From Planctomycetota bacterium (GTDB lineage Bacteria > JAJVIF01 > JAPKYR01), in assembly GCA_030614715.1 (NCBI GenBank), contig JAUWTM010000014.1, forward strand, positions 1-41,777: a DNA stretch of 41,777 nucleotides, given 5' to 3'. How positions within the stretch are numbered: position 1 is the first letter of the stretch; each line of letters starts with the position of its first letter. Below the pieces are notes generated by a model. The model saw nothing but the letters and a program-made list of their open reading frames with translations, made no database searches and had not been told where the DNA came from. Both the position numbers and the translations under genes were made by a program. This document shows, piece by piece, positions 24,372 to 32,284 of this stretch.

Positions 24372-24579
24372 CTATCACCTGTAGAATTTCGAGAACGTCG
24401 CCCTCGGAAAGGATGATCCCGTCGTATTCCCCCCGTGGAAGGACTTCCTTGTTGTACTCGATCACCACTGCGCCCTTCGGGGTATTTTTCTTCTCCAGGA
24501 AATCCAGAAGCGACGTGCCTTCGGGGAGCGTGACATCCATTCCGTTGATGCTGCATTTGATTGTTGTTTCGCCTGACAT
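24361..24579 (-). CDS. thiS: Sulfur carrier protein ThiS
   Basis: A 72-residue ubiquitin-like carrier whose C-terminal glycine is adenylated by ThiF and converted to a thiocarboxylate that supplies sulfur to ThiG. The protein ends in VIGGG, the required Gly-Gly tail, and has LPEGTSLLDFLEK and AVVIEYNKEVLPR typical of the family. It is the first gene after the TPP riboswitch. The CGGGAG of the terminator stem lies 11 bases from its ATG and could double as the ribosome binding site, so folding of the hairpin would also hide it. Confidence 0.93.
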   Translation of the reverse strand: MSGETTIKCSINGMDVTLPEGTSLLDFLEKKNTPKGAVVIEYNKEVLPRGEYDGIILSEGDVLEILQVIGGG

Positions 24580-24585
24580 TTAATG

Positions 24586-24609
24586 AAAAACTCCCGTTCG
24601 ATGCGGGAG
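24586..24609 (-). terminator. Terminator/expression platform between the TPP riboswitch and thiS
   Basis: On the minus strand CTCCCG (24609-24604) pairs with CGGGAG (24596-24591) around a seven-base loop, followed at once by five T (24590-24586). It stands between the TPP aptamer and the thiS ATG at 24579, so it is the likely expression platform. TPP binding would favour this hairpin. Confidence 0.8.
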
Positions 24610-24635
24610 GGGGAAAACGTGTCGAGTACAGGTTA

Positions 24636-24720
24636 CCGAGTCCCTACGCTGGTATTAACCAGATCAGGTTCCCAGGGTTGGCCCGACGGCCTCTCAGTCC
24701 TTGTGAGGACACCCCTCCGG
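24636..24720 (-). ncRNA. TPP riboswitch (THI element)
   Basis: On the minus strand the conserved THI-box elements occur in order: GGAGGGGTG, CTGAGAGG, ACCCTGGGAACCTGATCTGG, TTAATACCAGCGTAGGGA. P1 closes between CCGGAG (5') and CTCGG (3') with one bulged G. It lies downstream of a consensus promoter and upstream of a terminator hairpin and thiS, so it should reduce thiS and downstream expression when thiamin diphosphate is plentiful. thiE lies upstream of it and is outside its control. Confidence 0.95.
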
Positions 24721-24746
24721 CATTGGTTCTATATGTTACGAAAACG

Positions 24747-24775
24747 AGAATAGCACTGACAATGTGAGCTGTCAA
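24747..24775 (-). promoter_or_regulatory. Sigma70 promoter for the TPP riboswitch and thi operon
   Basis: On the minus strand TTGACA (24775-24770) and TATTCT (24752-24747) are separated by 17 bases. The predicted start near 24740 is about 20 bases before the aptamer P1 stem. Confidence 0.75.
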
Positions 24776-24809
24776 TGATGAGTTAATTCAATAGAACTAT
24801 ATCTCACTC

Positions 24810-25613
24810 CTAGATTTCTATTTTTTCACTGTTCGGAAACAGTTCAAATTTACGTGCAGATTGCCATATACTCTCATAATGTTTATTACAATCGTTTAAC
24901 AGACCACCTTCTGCATTAACCATTTCCAATGAACAGGTCTGTAGGGAACGTACTGGTGGAACACAGATATTTAACCATCCCCAGTCTTCATTACATAAAA
25001 CTAAAAAGTTGCGAAAGTTAGTTCTATAGTAACCAATGAATATCCTTCCACATACACCGGATACACCAACTTTCTCTTTAGCGACTTCCAGATATGTAAC
25101 TAAATCAGTTTCGATTCTGTCCAATAGTCCCAGATGACCCAATGGATTTGCTGGTGTATTGCTATCATCCTTAGGAGTCCTTATATTTTCAATTTCTTCA
25201 TGTTTACACGTATTAATTAATGCAGGATCTAGAACAAGAATATAAAATTCGGCATGTTTTTCTGATAATGCGTTAACGAATTGGTTTTGAAAATTATGAA
25301 TTAAAGTGTATGGAGCAATACCAATGATCCTAATCCGGTTGGAGCTAGAAATTCTTTCGGACACTTGGTCATAACTGGCAGATGGGTAGATTTTCGTTAT
25401 TCCAAGTTTTTTGCATGTTTTTAGAATTTGCCCTGCATTTACTCCCAAATAGTTGCCAGAAAAGTAAATCACACCTGTCATTGCCAACAAACCAACAAAG
25501 AGAGAGCACAAGATAATTCTGGTTGTATTATCCGGGACCATATAAAAAGTAACTAATATTCCAATCAGATTGAGTACAGGCAATATCGCCTTTAATAATT
25601 TATCAGCACTCAT
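24810..25613 (-). CDS. AT-rich two-TM membrane protein of unknown function
   Basis: 267 residues. Two hydrophobic segments lie near residues 10-28 (ILPVLNLIGILVTFYMV) and 32-52. A soluble domain of about 210 residues follows, with NRIRIIGIAPYTLIHNFQNQ, AEFYILVLDPALINTCK and GRIFIGYYRTNFRNFLVL. The pattern of alternating beta strands with a D-P after a strand is loosely like PLD-type or Rossmann-type effector domains, but no HxK catalytic motif is visible. Base composition is much more AT-rich than that of thiE and thiS on either side (17 G/C in the 60 bases 25261-25320), consistent with transfer. A GGGG-type SD lies about eight bases before the ATG. The function is unknown; a defence or stress-sensing role is speculation. 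Confidence 0.6.
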   Translation of the reverse strand: MSADKLLKAILPVLNLIGILVTFYMVPDNTTRIILCSLFVGLLAMTGVIYFSGNYLGVNAGQILKTCKKLGITKIYPSASYDQVSERISSSNRIRIIGIAPYTLIHNFQNQFVNALSEKHAEFYILVLDPALINTCKHEEIENIRTPKDDSNTPANPLGHLGLLDRIETDLVTYLEVAKEKVGVSGVCGRIFIGYYRTNFRNFLVLCNEDWGWLNICVPPVRSLQTCSLEMVNAEGGLLNDCNKHYESIWQSARKFELFPNSEKIEI

Positions 25614-25644
25614 GCTTTTCCCCTGTTATTGATATTTGACAATT

Positions 25645-26379
25645 TTACTCAGAATTAGAACATTTTTCCATGTATATATATTGCTCCCAGGTAGTTTTCA
25701 ATTCTGATGATGCCTCAACCGGATTCTCTGCGTTCTGGATTGCACCGATTACAGCTGCCATGCTCGCCCCGGCATCGATAACATCCTTCAGATTTTCCTT
25801 ATCTATCCCACCTATCGCGCAGATGGGGATATGATCGAACCGTCCCCAGCCCGTCCTCGGCATCGATTCCTCTTCAATGTGCCTTCCGATCTCCTTCAAA
25901 CCGTCCAGACCGATCACCGGGATACCTGTTTTAGTCGGGGATTCGAATATGCTTCCCGCCGCGATGTATGTCGCTCCCTGCCCTGCCGCCTGGAGAGCGT
26001 CGGAGAAGTTCCGTACGGTCGCTCCGATAATCGCCTTCTGACCCAGCAATGCACGTGCTTCGAAGATCGGGAAATCATCCAGCCCCAGGTGGACACCGTC
26101 AGCCCCGGTAATCCCTGCAAGCTCCACGTAATCGTTCAGAATGACTGTCAAACCGGCACCACGGAGGTCATTTATTACGTTATCCAGCAAGCCGCCAAGC
26201 ACAGTTTCATCAAAACGCTTGGCGCGGACCTGTACGATTTTAATACCGGCGTCAGGCAGTCTTGTGGCCCAGTCCAGCGTATGGTCTATATCGGTCTCAG
26301 GATCGATGTTGATTATCGGATAAATACCCCTGAGCACGTCCTGCTGCCTGGGATCGTGACGTATCTGAAAAATGGTCAT
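25645..26379 (-). CDS. thiE: Thiamine-phosphate synthase
   Basis: Couples hydroxymethylpyrimidine diphosphate and thiazole phosphate to thiamin phosphate. A 244-residue TIM barrel with the expected blocks: GIYPIINIDPE, IKIVQVRAKRFDE, LTVILNDYVELAGITGADGVHLGLDD, IIGATVRNFSDALQAAGQGATYIAAGSIFESPTK and ICAIGGIDKENLKDVIDAGASMAAVIGAIQ. The phosphate-binding GTK-like loop reads SPTKTG. It is divergent from holA. It is upstream of the TPP riboswitch and separated from the other thi genes by the AT-rich membrane gene, so it is not under that riboswitch. Confidence 0.95.
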   Translation of the reverse strand: MTIFQIRHDPRQQDVLRGIYPIINIDPETDIDHTLDWATRLPDAGIKIVQVRAKRFDETVLGGLLDNVINDLRGAGLTVILNDYVELAGITGADGVHLGLDDFPIFEARALLGQKAIIGATVRNFSDALQAAGQGATYIAAGSIFESPTKTGIPVIGLDGLKEIGRHIEEESMPRTGWGRFDHIPICAIGGIDKENLKDVIDAGASMAAVIGAIQNAENPVEASSELKTTWEQYIYMEKCSNSE

Positions 26380-26457
26380 AACGCCCGTAGAATAGCATGA
26401 AACAGCGATTCACGTCGCGGTGATTACCGGGTTGATGTATACTCTTGCGGGATAAAC

Positions 26458-27537
26458 GTGGCGATTTACCTTCTACATGGCGATTCCCGATCGACTGACG
26501 CTTATCTTATCAAAGAACGTCAGGACAGCCTTTTAAAGGGCATTGATCGGGAGGGAAACCTTAATTACCAGGTCTTCGACCTGTCGGAAACCGGCACCAC
26601 TTTCCAGGAAGTGGTCGCGAGCGCGCTTACGATCCCGTTTCTGGGCGGCCAGAGGGTGGTAGTCGCGAGGAATGTAAAGACAGTCGAAAAATTTTTCAAG
26701 AGACCCGGTGGTGAGGAAGAGGAACCGGATAAGGTCAGTGGTTCCGCCGATTCAATTCTCAGGTCAATTGAGCAGTTGAATAACCTTCCCGACGACGCCC
26801 TGTTAATACTGGTCGACAGCGACGAACATCTGGACGGGCGTACCGCATTCATTAAGGGTCTGAAGAAAGTCGGATGCGTTGTCGAGAGTTTCAAGGCCAT
26901 GTGGTTCGACCCGGCATCCGGTGACATGCGACAGGCCGCGGAATTCATCCAGAAGGAAGCCGGTAAGTTCAAGCTTCGAATGGACAACAAGACTGCAGTT
27001 AAATTCGCAGAACGCGCAGGCGCCGACAGGAACACGATTGTCAGGGAGCTTGAGAAACTGGCGTTGTATGTCGGTGAGGGCAAAAGCCCGACTGTGAATG
27101 ATGTTGTAGAGTCGGTCACGGAAAGTTACGAGGCGGGTATTTTTCACCTGGTGGACGTAATCGGTCAGGGTCGGATCAGTGAGGCGATGAAAGCCCTTGA
27201 TGACCTGATGGATCACGGTGCCGCACCACCGTACATACTCGCGATGATCGCGCGTCAGATCAGGTTGATCGCCAGGACCCGCGAAGCGATAGACAGCGGT
27301 GTACAACGGAACCAGGGAGCGATAGCAAAGGCACTGGGTGAGGCACCATTTGTTATAGGGAAGGTGCTCAAACAGGCTGGATCGTTCAGACAGTTTTATT
27401 ACCCGGAAGTGCTCGAATATCTTATGGAAACCGATGTGCGTCTCAAGCGAAGCACAATGCCCGGAAAACTGGCACTTGAGACGTTGATAGCTCGACTTGC
27501 AGGCAGTGAAGGGTCGCAAAGGCGTGGATATTTTTGA
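26458..27537 (+). CDS. holA: DNA polymerase III subunit delta
   Basis: The clamp-loader wrench that opens the beta sliding clamp. A 359-residue AAA+-like protein. It begins at GTG 26458 (VAIYLLHGDSRSTDAYLIKERQDSLL), matching the FxGxx..Y.(I/L).E family opening. Other family-like segments are TIPFLGGQRVVVARNVKTVE and GADRNTIVRELEKLALYVGE. LVDVIGQGRISEAMKALDDL, then PPYILAMIARQIRLIARTREA, and the C-terminal RLKRSTMPGKLALETLIARL are the typical domain-III blocks. A possible -10 (TATACT, 26438-26443) stands only about seven bases from the expected start site, so the leader is very short. It heads a plus-strand run of four genes. Confidence 0.93.
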   Translation: MAIYLLHGDSRSTDAYLIKERQDSLLKGIDREGNLNYQVFDLSETGTTFQEVVASALTIPFLGGQRVVVARNVKTVEKFFKRPGGEEEEPDKVSGSADSILRSIEQLNNLPDDALLILVDSDEHLDGRTAFIKGLKKVGCVVESFKAMWFDPASGDMRQAAEFIQKEAGKFKLRMDNKTAVKFAERAGADRNTIVRELEKLALYVGEGKSPTVNDVVESVTESYEAGIFHLVDVIGQGRISEAMKALDDLMDHGAAPPYILAMIARQIRLIARTREAIDSGVQRNQGAIAKALGEAPFVIGKVLKQAGSFRQFYYPEVLEYLMETDVRLKRSTMPGKLALETLIARLAGSEGSQRRGYF

Positions 27538-27582
27538 ACCGGGGGGGCTTAATATCCATCATCCACGCTGGAGGCTGATCGA

Positions 27583-29193
27583 GTGAAAGCATTTAAAATC
27601 ATCCTGGTAGTGATAACTCTCGTTCCGCTGCTGATCTGGGCAGCAGGCGGACCAATCCTGCGCGCGTTCCTGAATAAAAACTCTCATGCGATTATCAGCG
27701 ATGTTGAGGTCAAGTCGGATAATCATATTAAAATCGGATCGGTTTCAGGCGACCTTTGGTCGGGAATTAAACTCGAGAGGATTATCGTCTACGCTGACAA
27801 GGATCCTGAACATCTGCCGCTTCTGACAGCCGATGAAATCCACCTTAAGATATCAATTTGGGATGTATTCAACGAGGATGTAACTCCTACCAGCATCCAC
27901 ATTCAGGGTTTTAATGCTGTTCTGCATATCGACGATGAAGGGAACATAATACTTCCGGAATGGGAGCTCCAGACGGCTCGCAGCCATCCTGAGCCGCACC
28001 TGGCAGGTTACTCATTCAGCCGAAATTCAAGCGAAGCTGTCCTGATCACGTGCGAGGACGGATTGCTGGAGATATACAAGCGATTCCCCGGACTGACGGA
28101 GTCTGTGGACATCGTCTTCACACAGCTTGAAGGCTCAGGTGAGTACGTCTACCAGGACGGGTTCTATATCGATTCGATCACAGGTGATTACCTGAGCACA
28201 CCGATCTCAGTCAGCGGTTACGTCCCGCAGGAATCATCCGAGACCATGAATGTCAGCGCGACCATTGGTGAAGTAAACCTTCCGAGCCTTTTCAGGGACA
28301 TCGATCCGCTGTTCAGGGACAATGAATATTTGCCCGGTGGACTTGCACAGGGCGGGATACATATGGCGGGACCTTCGGGCCATCTGGCGGTCGCTGGCAC
28401 GATTGAACTGGCAAACGCCAGTGTCGGGAACATACAGGTCGATGTTGCACGAGGATCGGTGGCATATTCCGCGGGTGTGATCGACCTGACAGCCGTTACA
28501 GCCGAAGCTTACGGGGGGGCGATTACAGGTTCAGCACGTATTAACATGCTTTCGGAAGTCCCGATCTGGACATCTGTCTGCACATTCCAGGAGCTTGATA
28601 TCCCGGCGTACCTTACCGACGCTGAATACCTTGCGTATGAGATGACCGGTGAGTTCGCAGGGGTAATTGATGCAAGGGGGGACTTTGTCAATCCTGACTC
28701 CCTCTCCTGCACAGTCGAGTTGAGATCGGGTGGCGGCAGGTTCCTGACTCCATTCTCGGAGAAATTCCTGACAGTGGCAGGTGTCGCAAAATCTACGGAC
28801 ATTGAAATAACTGACGAGGATCTTGCCGATTACGACATACTTGTCCTGAACGCCACTATTCAGCAGTCATCCATTGGACTCGACCGGTTTCACTTCGTGT
28901 CGACCGACCTTGAAGTCGATGCACGGGGACAGGTCGGTTTTGATAAAACAATCTCCGCTAGTGGAGGGCTGACTGTCCCTGCCGACCTTGCCCGACGCCA
29001 CCCGAGATTCGGCACGTTCATGGAGTTCCTTCCCGACACCCTGAACCGGGTATCGCTGGAATTCGAAATATCGGGCACCTTGTCCGAACCGAAATTTGAA
29101 CCTATGCTGACCGAGAATTTCCTGCTGGGATTACTGGACCAGGGAAGCGACCTCGGTCATGACGTACTAGATTCGTTCACGGGTCTGGATTGA
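27583..29193 (+). CDS. AsmA/TamB-like envelope protein
   Basis: 536 residues from GTG 27583, with GGAGG eight bases upstream. One N-terminal transmembrane helix (IILVVITLVPLLIWAAGG) is followed by a long beta-rich region in the style of AsmA/YhdP/TamB bridges: IGSVSGDLWSGIKLERIIVY, LTADEIHLKISIWDVF, SGYVPQESSETMNVSATIG, SGHLAVAGTIELANA and GSARINMLSEVPIW, which look like repeated beta-taco motifs. Such proteins move phospholipids or aid outer membrane assembly between the two membranes of diderm cells. The length is modest for TamB and fits AsmA better. It sits 45 bases after holA. Confidence 0.75.
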   Translation: MKAFKIILVVITLVPLLIWAAGGPILRAFLNKNSHAIISDVEVKSDNHIKIGSVSGDLWSGIKLERIIVYADKDPEHLPLLTADEIHLKISIWDVFNEDVTPTSIHIQGFNAVLHIDDEGNIILPEWELQTARSHPEPHLAGYSFSRNSSEAVLITCEDGLLEIYKRFPGLTESVDIVFTQLEGSGEYVYQDGFYIDSITGDYLSTPISVSGYVPQESSETMNVSATIGEVNLPSLFRDIDPLFRDNEYLPGGLAQGGIHMAGPSGHLAVAGTIELANASVGNIQVDVARGSVAYSAGVIDLTAVTAEAYGGAITGSARINMLSEVPIWTSVCTFQELDIPAYLTDAEYLAYEMTGEFAGVIDARGDFVNPDSLSCTVELRSGGGRFLTPFSEKFLTVAGVAKSTDIEITDEDLADYDILVLNATIQQSSIGLDRFHFVSTDLEVDARGQVGFDKTISASGGLTVPADLARRHPRFGTFMEFLPDTLNRVSLEFEISGTLSEPKFEPMLTENFLLGLLDQGSDLGHDVLDSFTGLD

Positions 29194-29224
29194 TCCGGAC
29201 CGGATGCATTGAGAGGTGTGAGTA

Positions 29225-30886
29225 ATGACAGATAAATTCGCGGACGGTCGCGACAAATTTAACGAAGCAGTCAGTAAACAGAAGGATGCAGGGAAAATCA
29301 GGTCCCCGAAAAGCACGTCCGGATTTGATTTCAAAGCCGCATATTCCCCGGAAGACATTGATGGGTTGAACCTTGGCACCGACATCGCATGGCCGGGTGA
29401 TGTCCCCTACACTCGCGGTGTATATAACACGATGTACCTCGGACGATTCTGGACGATGAGGCAGTATGCGGGATTCGGCGACGCCGAGGACACCAACAAA
29501 CGCTATCATTTCCTCATCGATTCCGGCTTGACAGGTTTATCGGTTGCATTCGACCTGCCCACCCAGATGGGTCTCGATTCAGATAATGAATTATCAGAGG
29601 GTGAAGTTGGCAAGACAGGTGTCGCGATAGACAGCATCCGTGACATGGAGATTCTCTTCAGGGGAATCGATCTCGGCAAGGTCACGACATCCATGACAAT
29701 CAACGCACCCGCAACAGTGCTGCTTGCGATGTACATGACTGTCGCGGAGAATAACGGTGTCGATACAAAGGGTCTCGGCGGAACAATACAGAACGATATT
29801 CTCAAGGAATACATGGCACGCGGTACTTACATATTTCCACCCGATCCGAGCATGTTTTTAGTCAGCGACTCGTTCCGTTACTGCTCCAGTAACCTGCCCC
29901 GTTGGAATCCGATCTCAATTTCCGGCTATCACATCCGTGAGGCAGGCTGCACAGCCGTACAGGAGGTCGCGTTCACTCTTGCCGACGGGCGGCAATACGT
30001 GAAGACCGCAATTGAAGCGGGATTGCCGGTCGACAGTTTCGCTCCCAGGCTTAGCTTCTTCTTTAACGCTCACAACAACCTGATCGAAGAGGTTGCGAAG
30101 TTCAGGGCTGCACGACGTCTCTGGGCCCGAATAATGAAGGACGAGTTCAAAGCTGAAAATCCGAAAAGCTGGATGCTCAGGTTCCACACACAGACCGCTG
30201 GCAGCATGCTGACAAGAGAGCAGCCGATTGTTAACTCAATTCGAGTTGGTATGCAGGCGTTAGCTGCGGTACTTGGGGGTACGCAGAGCCTTCATACAAA
30301 TTCGATGGATGAAGCTCTCTGTCTTCCCACAGAATCATCCGTACGTCTTGCACTGAGAACTCAGCAGGTACTGGCATACGAGACCGGTGTCGCAGATATA
30401 ATCGACGCTCTCGGCGGCAGCTGGGCTATTGAGTCGCTTACGGATAAAATTGAGGAGGAGGCAAGGCATTATTTCGGGGAAATTGACCGTCGAGGGGGAA
30501 TGCTCGCGGCAATCGAGGAGGGTTACCCGCAGAGGGAAATCCAGAACGCTGCGTATGAATGGCAGAAAGCCGTGGACAGCGGTGATCGCGTGATTGTCGG
30601 TGTGAATAAATTCCGGATCGATGACGACGCGGAGGAAGCGTTTGAAGTGCTGAAGGTCGATCCGAAACTGGGTGAGCAGCAATCCGCGAAGCTCGCACAG
30701 CTCAGGAGCGAGCGCGATAACCCGGCGGTTGAGAAAGCCCTCGACGCAGTTCAGAAAGCTGCGGCCGAACGAGTTGAACTTTTTGAGGCGGTACTCGACG
30801 CTGTCAGGCTTGAAGCCACACTGGGAGAGATCTGCGATCGACTACGTGCCGAGTACGGTGAGTACAGGGAAAGCATCGTGGTATAG
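29225..30886 (+). CDS. mcmA1: Methylmalonyl-CoA mutase large subunit (catalytic TIM barrel only)
   Basis: Interconverts (R)-methylmalonyl-CoA and succinyl-CoA in a coenzyme B12-dependent radical reaction. 553 residues: the catalytic barrel without the C-terminal B12-binding domain, which in this archaeal-type or split-subunit arrangement is a separate polypeptide, not in this window. Substrate-shell segments are [20 protein letters not shown] and [18 protein letters not shown], with Tyr and Arg in the positions of methylmalonyl-CoA-specific enzymes rather than isobutyryl-CoA mutase. [50 protein letters not shown] and [19 protein letters not shown] follow. It starts 31 bases after the AsmA-like gene. 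The stop is TAG. Confidence 0.95.
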   Translation: MTDKFADGRDKFNEAVSKQKDAGKIRSPKSTSGFDFKAAYSPEDIDGLNLGTDIAWPGDVPYTRGVYNTMYLGRFWTMRQYAGFGDAEDTNKRYHFLIDSGLTGLSVAFDLPTQMGLDSDNELSEGEVGKTGVAIDSIRDMEILFRGIDLGKVTTSMTINAPATVLLAMYMTVAENNGVDTKGLGGTIQNDILKEYMARGTYIFPPDPSMFLVSDSFRYCSSNLPRWNPISISGYHIREAGCTAVQEVAFTLADGRQYVKTAIEAGLPVDSFAPRLSFFFNAHNNLIEEVAKFRAARRLWARIMKDEFKAENPKSWMLRFHTQTAGSMLTREQPIVNSIRVGMQALAAVLGGTQSLHTNSMDEALCLPTESSVRLALRTQQVLAYETGVADIIDALGGSWAIESLTDKIEEEARHYFGEIDRRGGMLAAIEEGYPQREIQNAAYEWQKAVDSGDRVIVGVNKFRIDDDAEEAFEVLKVDPKLGEQQSAKLAQLRSERDNPAVEKALDAVQKAAAERVELFEAVLDAVRLEATLGEICDRLRAEYGEYRESIVV

Positions 30887-30889
30887 AAC

Positions 30890-32194
30890 ATGGCATTCGA
30901 TCCCATCGAATTTATTGAAACCAAGAAAGACGGTATGAAGCACCGTCCTAAGGAGATTCAGGAGTTCATCAGGCTCCTCGTTTCCGGCGACCTTCCCGAA
31001 TACCAGGCAGCTGCATGGCTGATGGCTGTTATTTTCAACGGACTGGCTTTCAGCGAGACTCTTGCACTTACACAGGCAATGGCAACGTCCGGGAAGGTAT
31101 ATAAATGGGATACCGACGGTCCTCCGGTCGTCGACAAGCACTCGACAGGCGGTGTTGGAGATACAGTAACGCTCGTGGTTGCTCCTTTAGTTGCTGCAAT
31201 GGGCATGCGGATGGGCAAACATTCCGGTCGCGGGCTCGGACACACTGGGGGAACAATCGACAAGCTCGAAAGTATCCCGGGATTCAGAACAAGCCTCACC
31301 GAAAAGGAATTCCGGAAGATTGTTAACAGGGTCGGATGCGGAGTCGCGGGTCAGGACAAATCCATGACACCTGCTGACGGGATTCTCTATTCCCTGCGTG
31401 ACGTTACATCTACTGTCGATCAGGAAGCGTTGATCGCGTCCAGCATTATGTCAAAGAAGCTTGCCGGTGGAGCTATGCATATACTCCTTGAGGTCAAGGT
31501 CGGTTCCGGTGCGTTCATGAAGGACCCGGAATCAGCGAGATCGCTCTCGAAACTGATGATCAGGCTTGGTATGGCATCCGGGAGGAATGTCAGGACGGTG
31601 CTGAGCTCGATGTCCTCACCGCTCGGTCGTGCAGTTGGAAACGCCCTGGAGGTCAGGGAAGCTATTAAAGTGTTGAAAAATGACACACCGGACGACGACC
31701 CATTGAAACGTATTGCAATTGAGATCGCAGCCAGGCTTGCATCGATGTGTGGCTTCGGGAAAATACATCAGACTCGGAGTCGCGCCAGAAGCTGTCTCGC
31801 TGGTGGTGCAGCTCTTTCAAGGTTCAGGGACATGGTGAGTGCACAGGGGGGCGATGAAGCTGTTATCGATCAACCGGAAAAAATCCTTCCGCACGCTGGT
31901 AAAATCCTTGAGATACCCTCGACCTCAAATGGTTTCCTGAAGACCTGCAATGCTCTGATTATCGGTGAACTGGTACGTGACCTTGGGGGAGGCAGGAAGT
32001 CCAAAAACGATGTAATTGATTCATCAGTTGGGATCCTGATTCACTCTCGTCCCGGAATGAAGGTCGGCAGTGGCGACGTCCTCTGTGAGATTCATACAAA
32101 TGGTCGGATCAGCAATTCCGAGGCTGTCCAACGTGCTGAGTCGGCCTTCAAAGTGGTCAGCAGGAAACCTGAAATCCCCGATCTGTTTATCTGA
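30890..32194 (+). CDS. deoA: Thymidine/pyrimidine-nucleoside phosphorylase
   Basis: Phosphorolyses thymidine or uridine to the free base and (deoxy)ribose 1-phosphate in salvage. 434 residues with the family's phosphate-binding KHSTGGVGD motif at residues 83-91, GRGLGHTGGTIDKLESIPGF, VDQEALIASSIMSKKLAGG and DVKVGSGAFM-like LEVKVGSGAFMKD. The C-terminal dimer domain is complete. Only three bases separate it from the mutase gene, so they are one transcription unit, an unusual pairing. Thymidine and pyrimidine types are not separable by eye. The stop is TGA. Confidence 0.95.
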   Translation: MAFDPIEFIETKKDGMKHRPKEIQEFIRLLVSGDLPEYQAAAWLMAVIFNGLAFSETLALTQAMATSGKVYKWDTDGPPVVDKHSTGGVGDTVTLVVAPLVAAMGMRMGKHSGRGLGHTGGTIDKLESIPGFRTSLTEKEFRKIVNRVGCGVAGQDKSMTPADGILYSLRDVTSTVDQEALIASSIMSKKLAGGAMHILLEVKVGSGAFMKDPESARSLSKLMIRLGMASGRNVRTVLSSMSSPLGRAVGNALEVREAIKVLKNDTPDDDPLKRIAIEIAARLASMCGFGKIHQTRSRARSCLAGGAALSRFRDMVSAQGGDEAVIDQPEKILPHAGKILEIPSTSNGFLKTCNALIIGELVRDLGGGRKSKNDVIDSSVGILIHSRPGMKVGSGDVLCEIHTNGRISNSEAVQRAESAFKVVSRKPEIPDLFI

Positions 32195-32215
32195 CAGAAA
32201 AAATCCTGGTGAAAG

Positions 32216-32238
32216 AAAAACCCCCTGACTGCAGGGGG
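32216..32238 (-). terminator. Intrinsic terminator of the 781-residue lipoprotein gene
   Basis: A perfect 7-bp stem (32221-32227 with 32232-32238) around a four-base loop is followed on the minus strand by TTTTTCTTT. It lies between convergent deoA and the lipoprotein and ends the latter at 32285. On the plus strand the trailing sequence is only weakly U-rich. Confidence 0.8.
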
Positions 32239-32284
32239 AATTTAATCTTGTTGGATAAAGGTTTCCTGGTGTGGGCATTAAGTC

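Noticed and set aside
26803-27519. Long minus-strand ORF (238 codons) opposite holA
   Set aside because: It is contained in holA and its translation shows no domain or signal.
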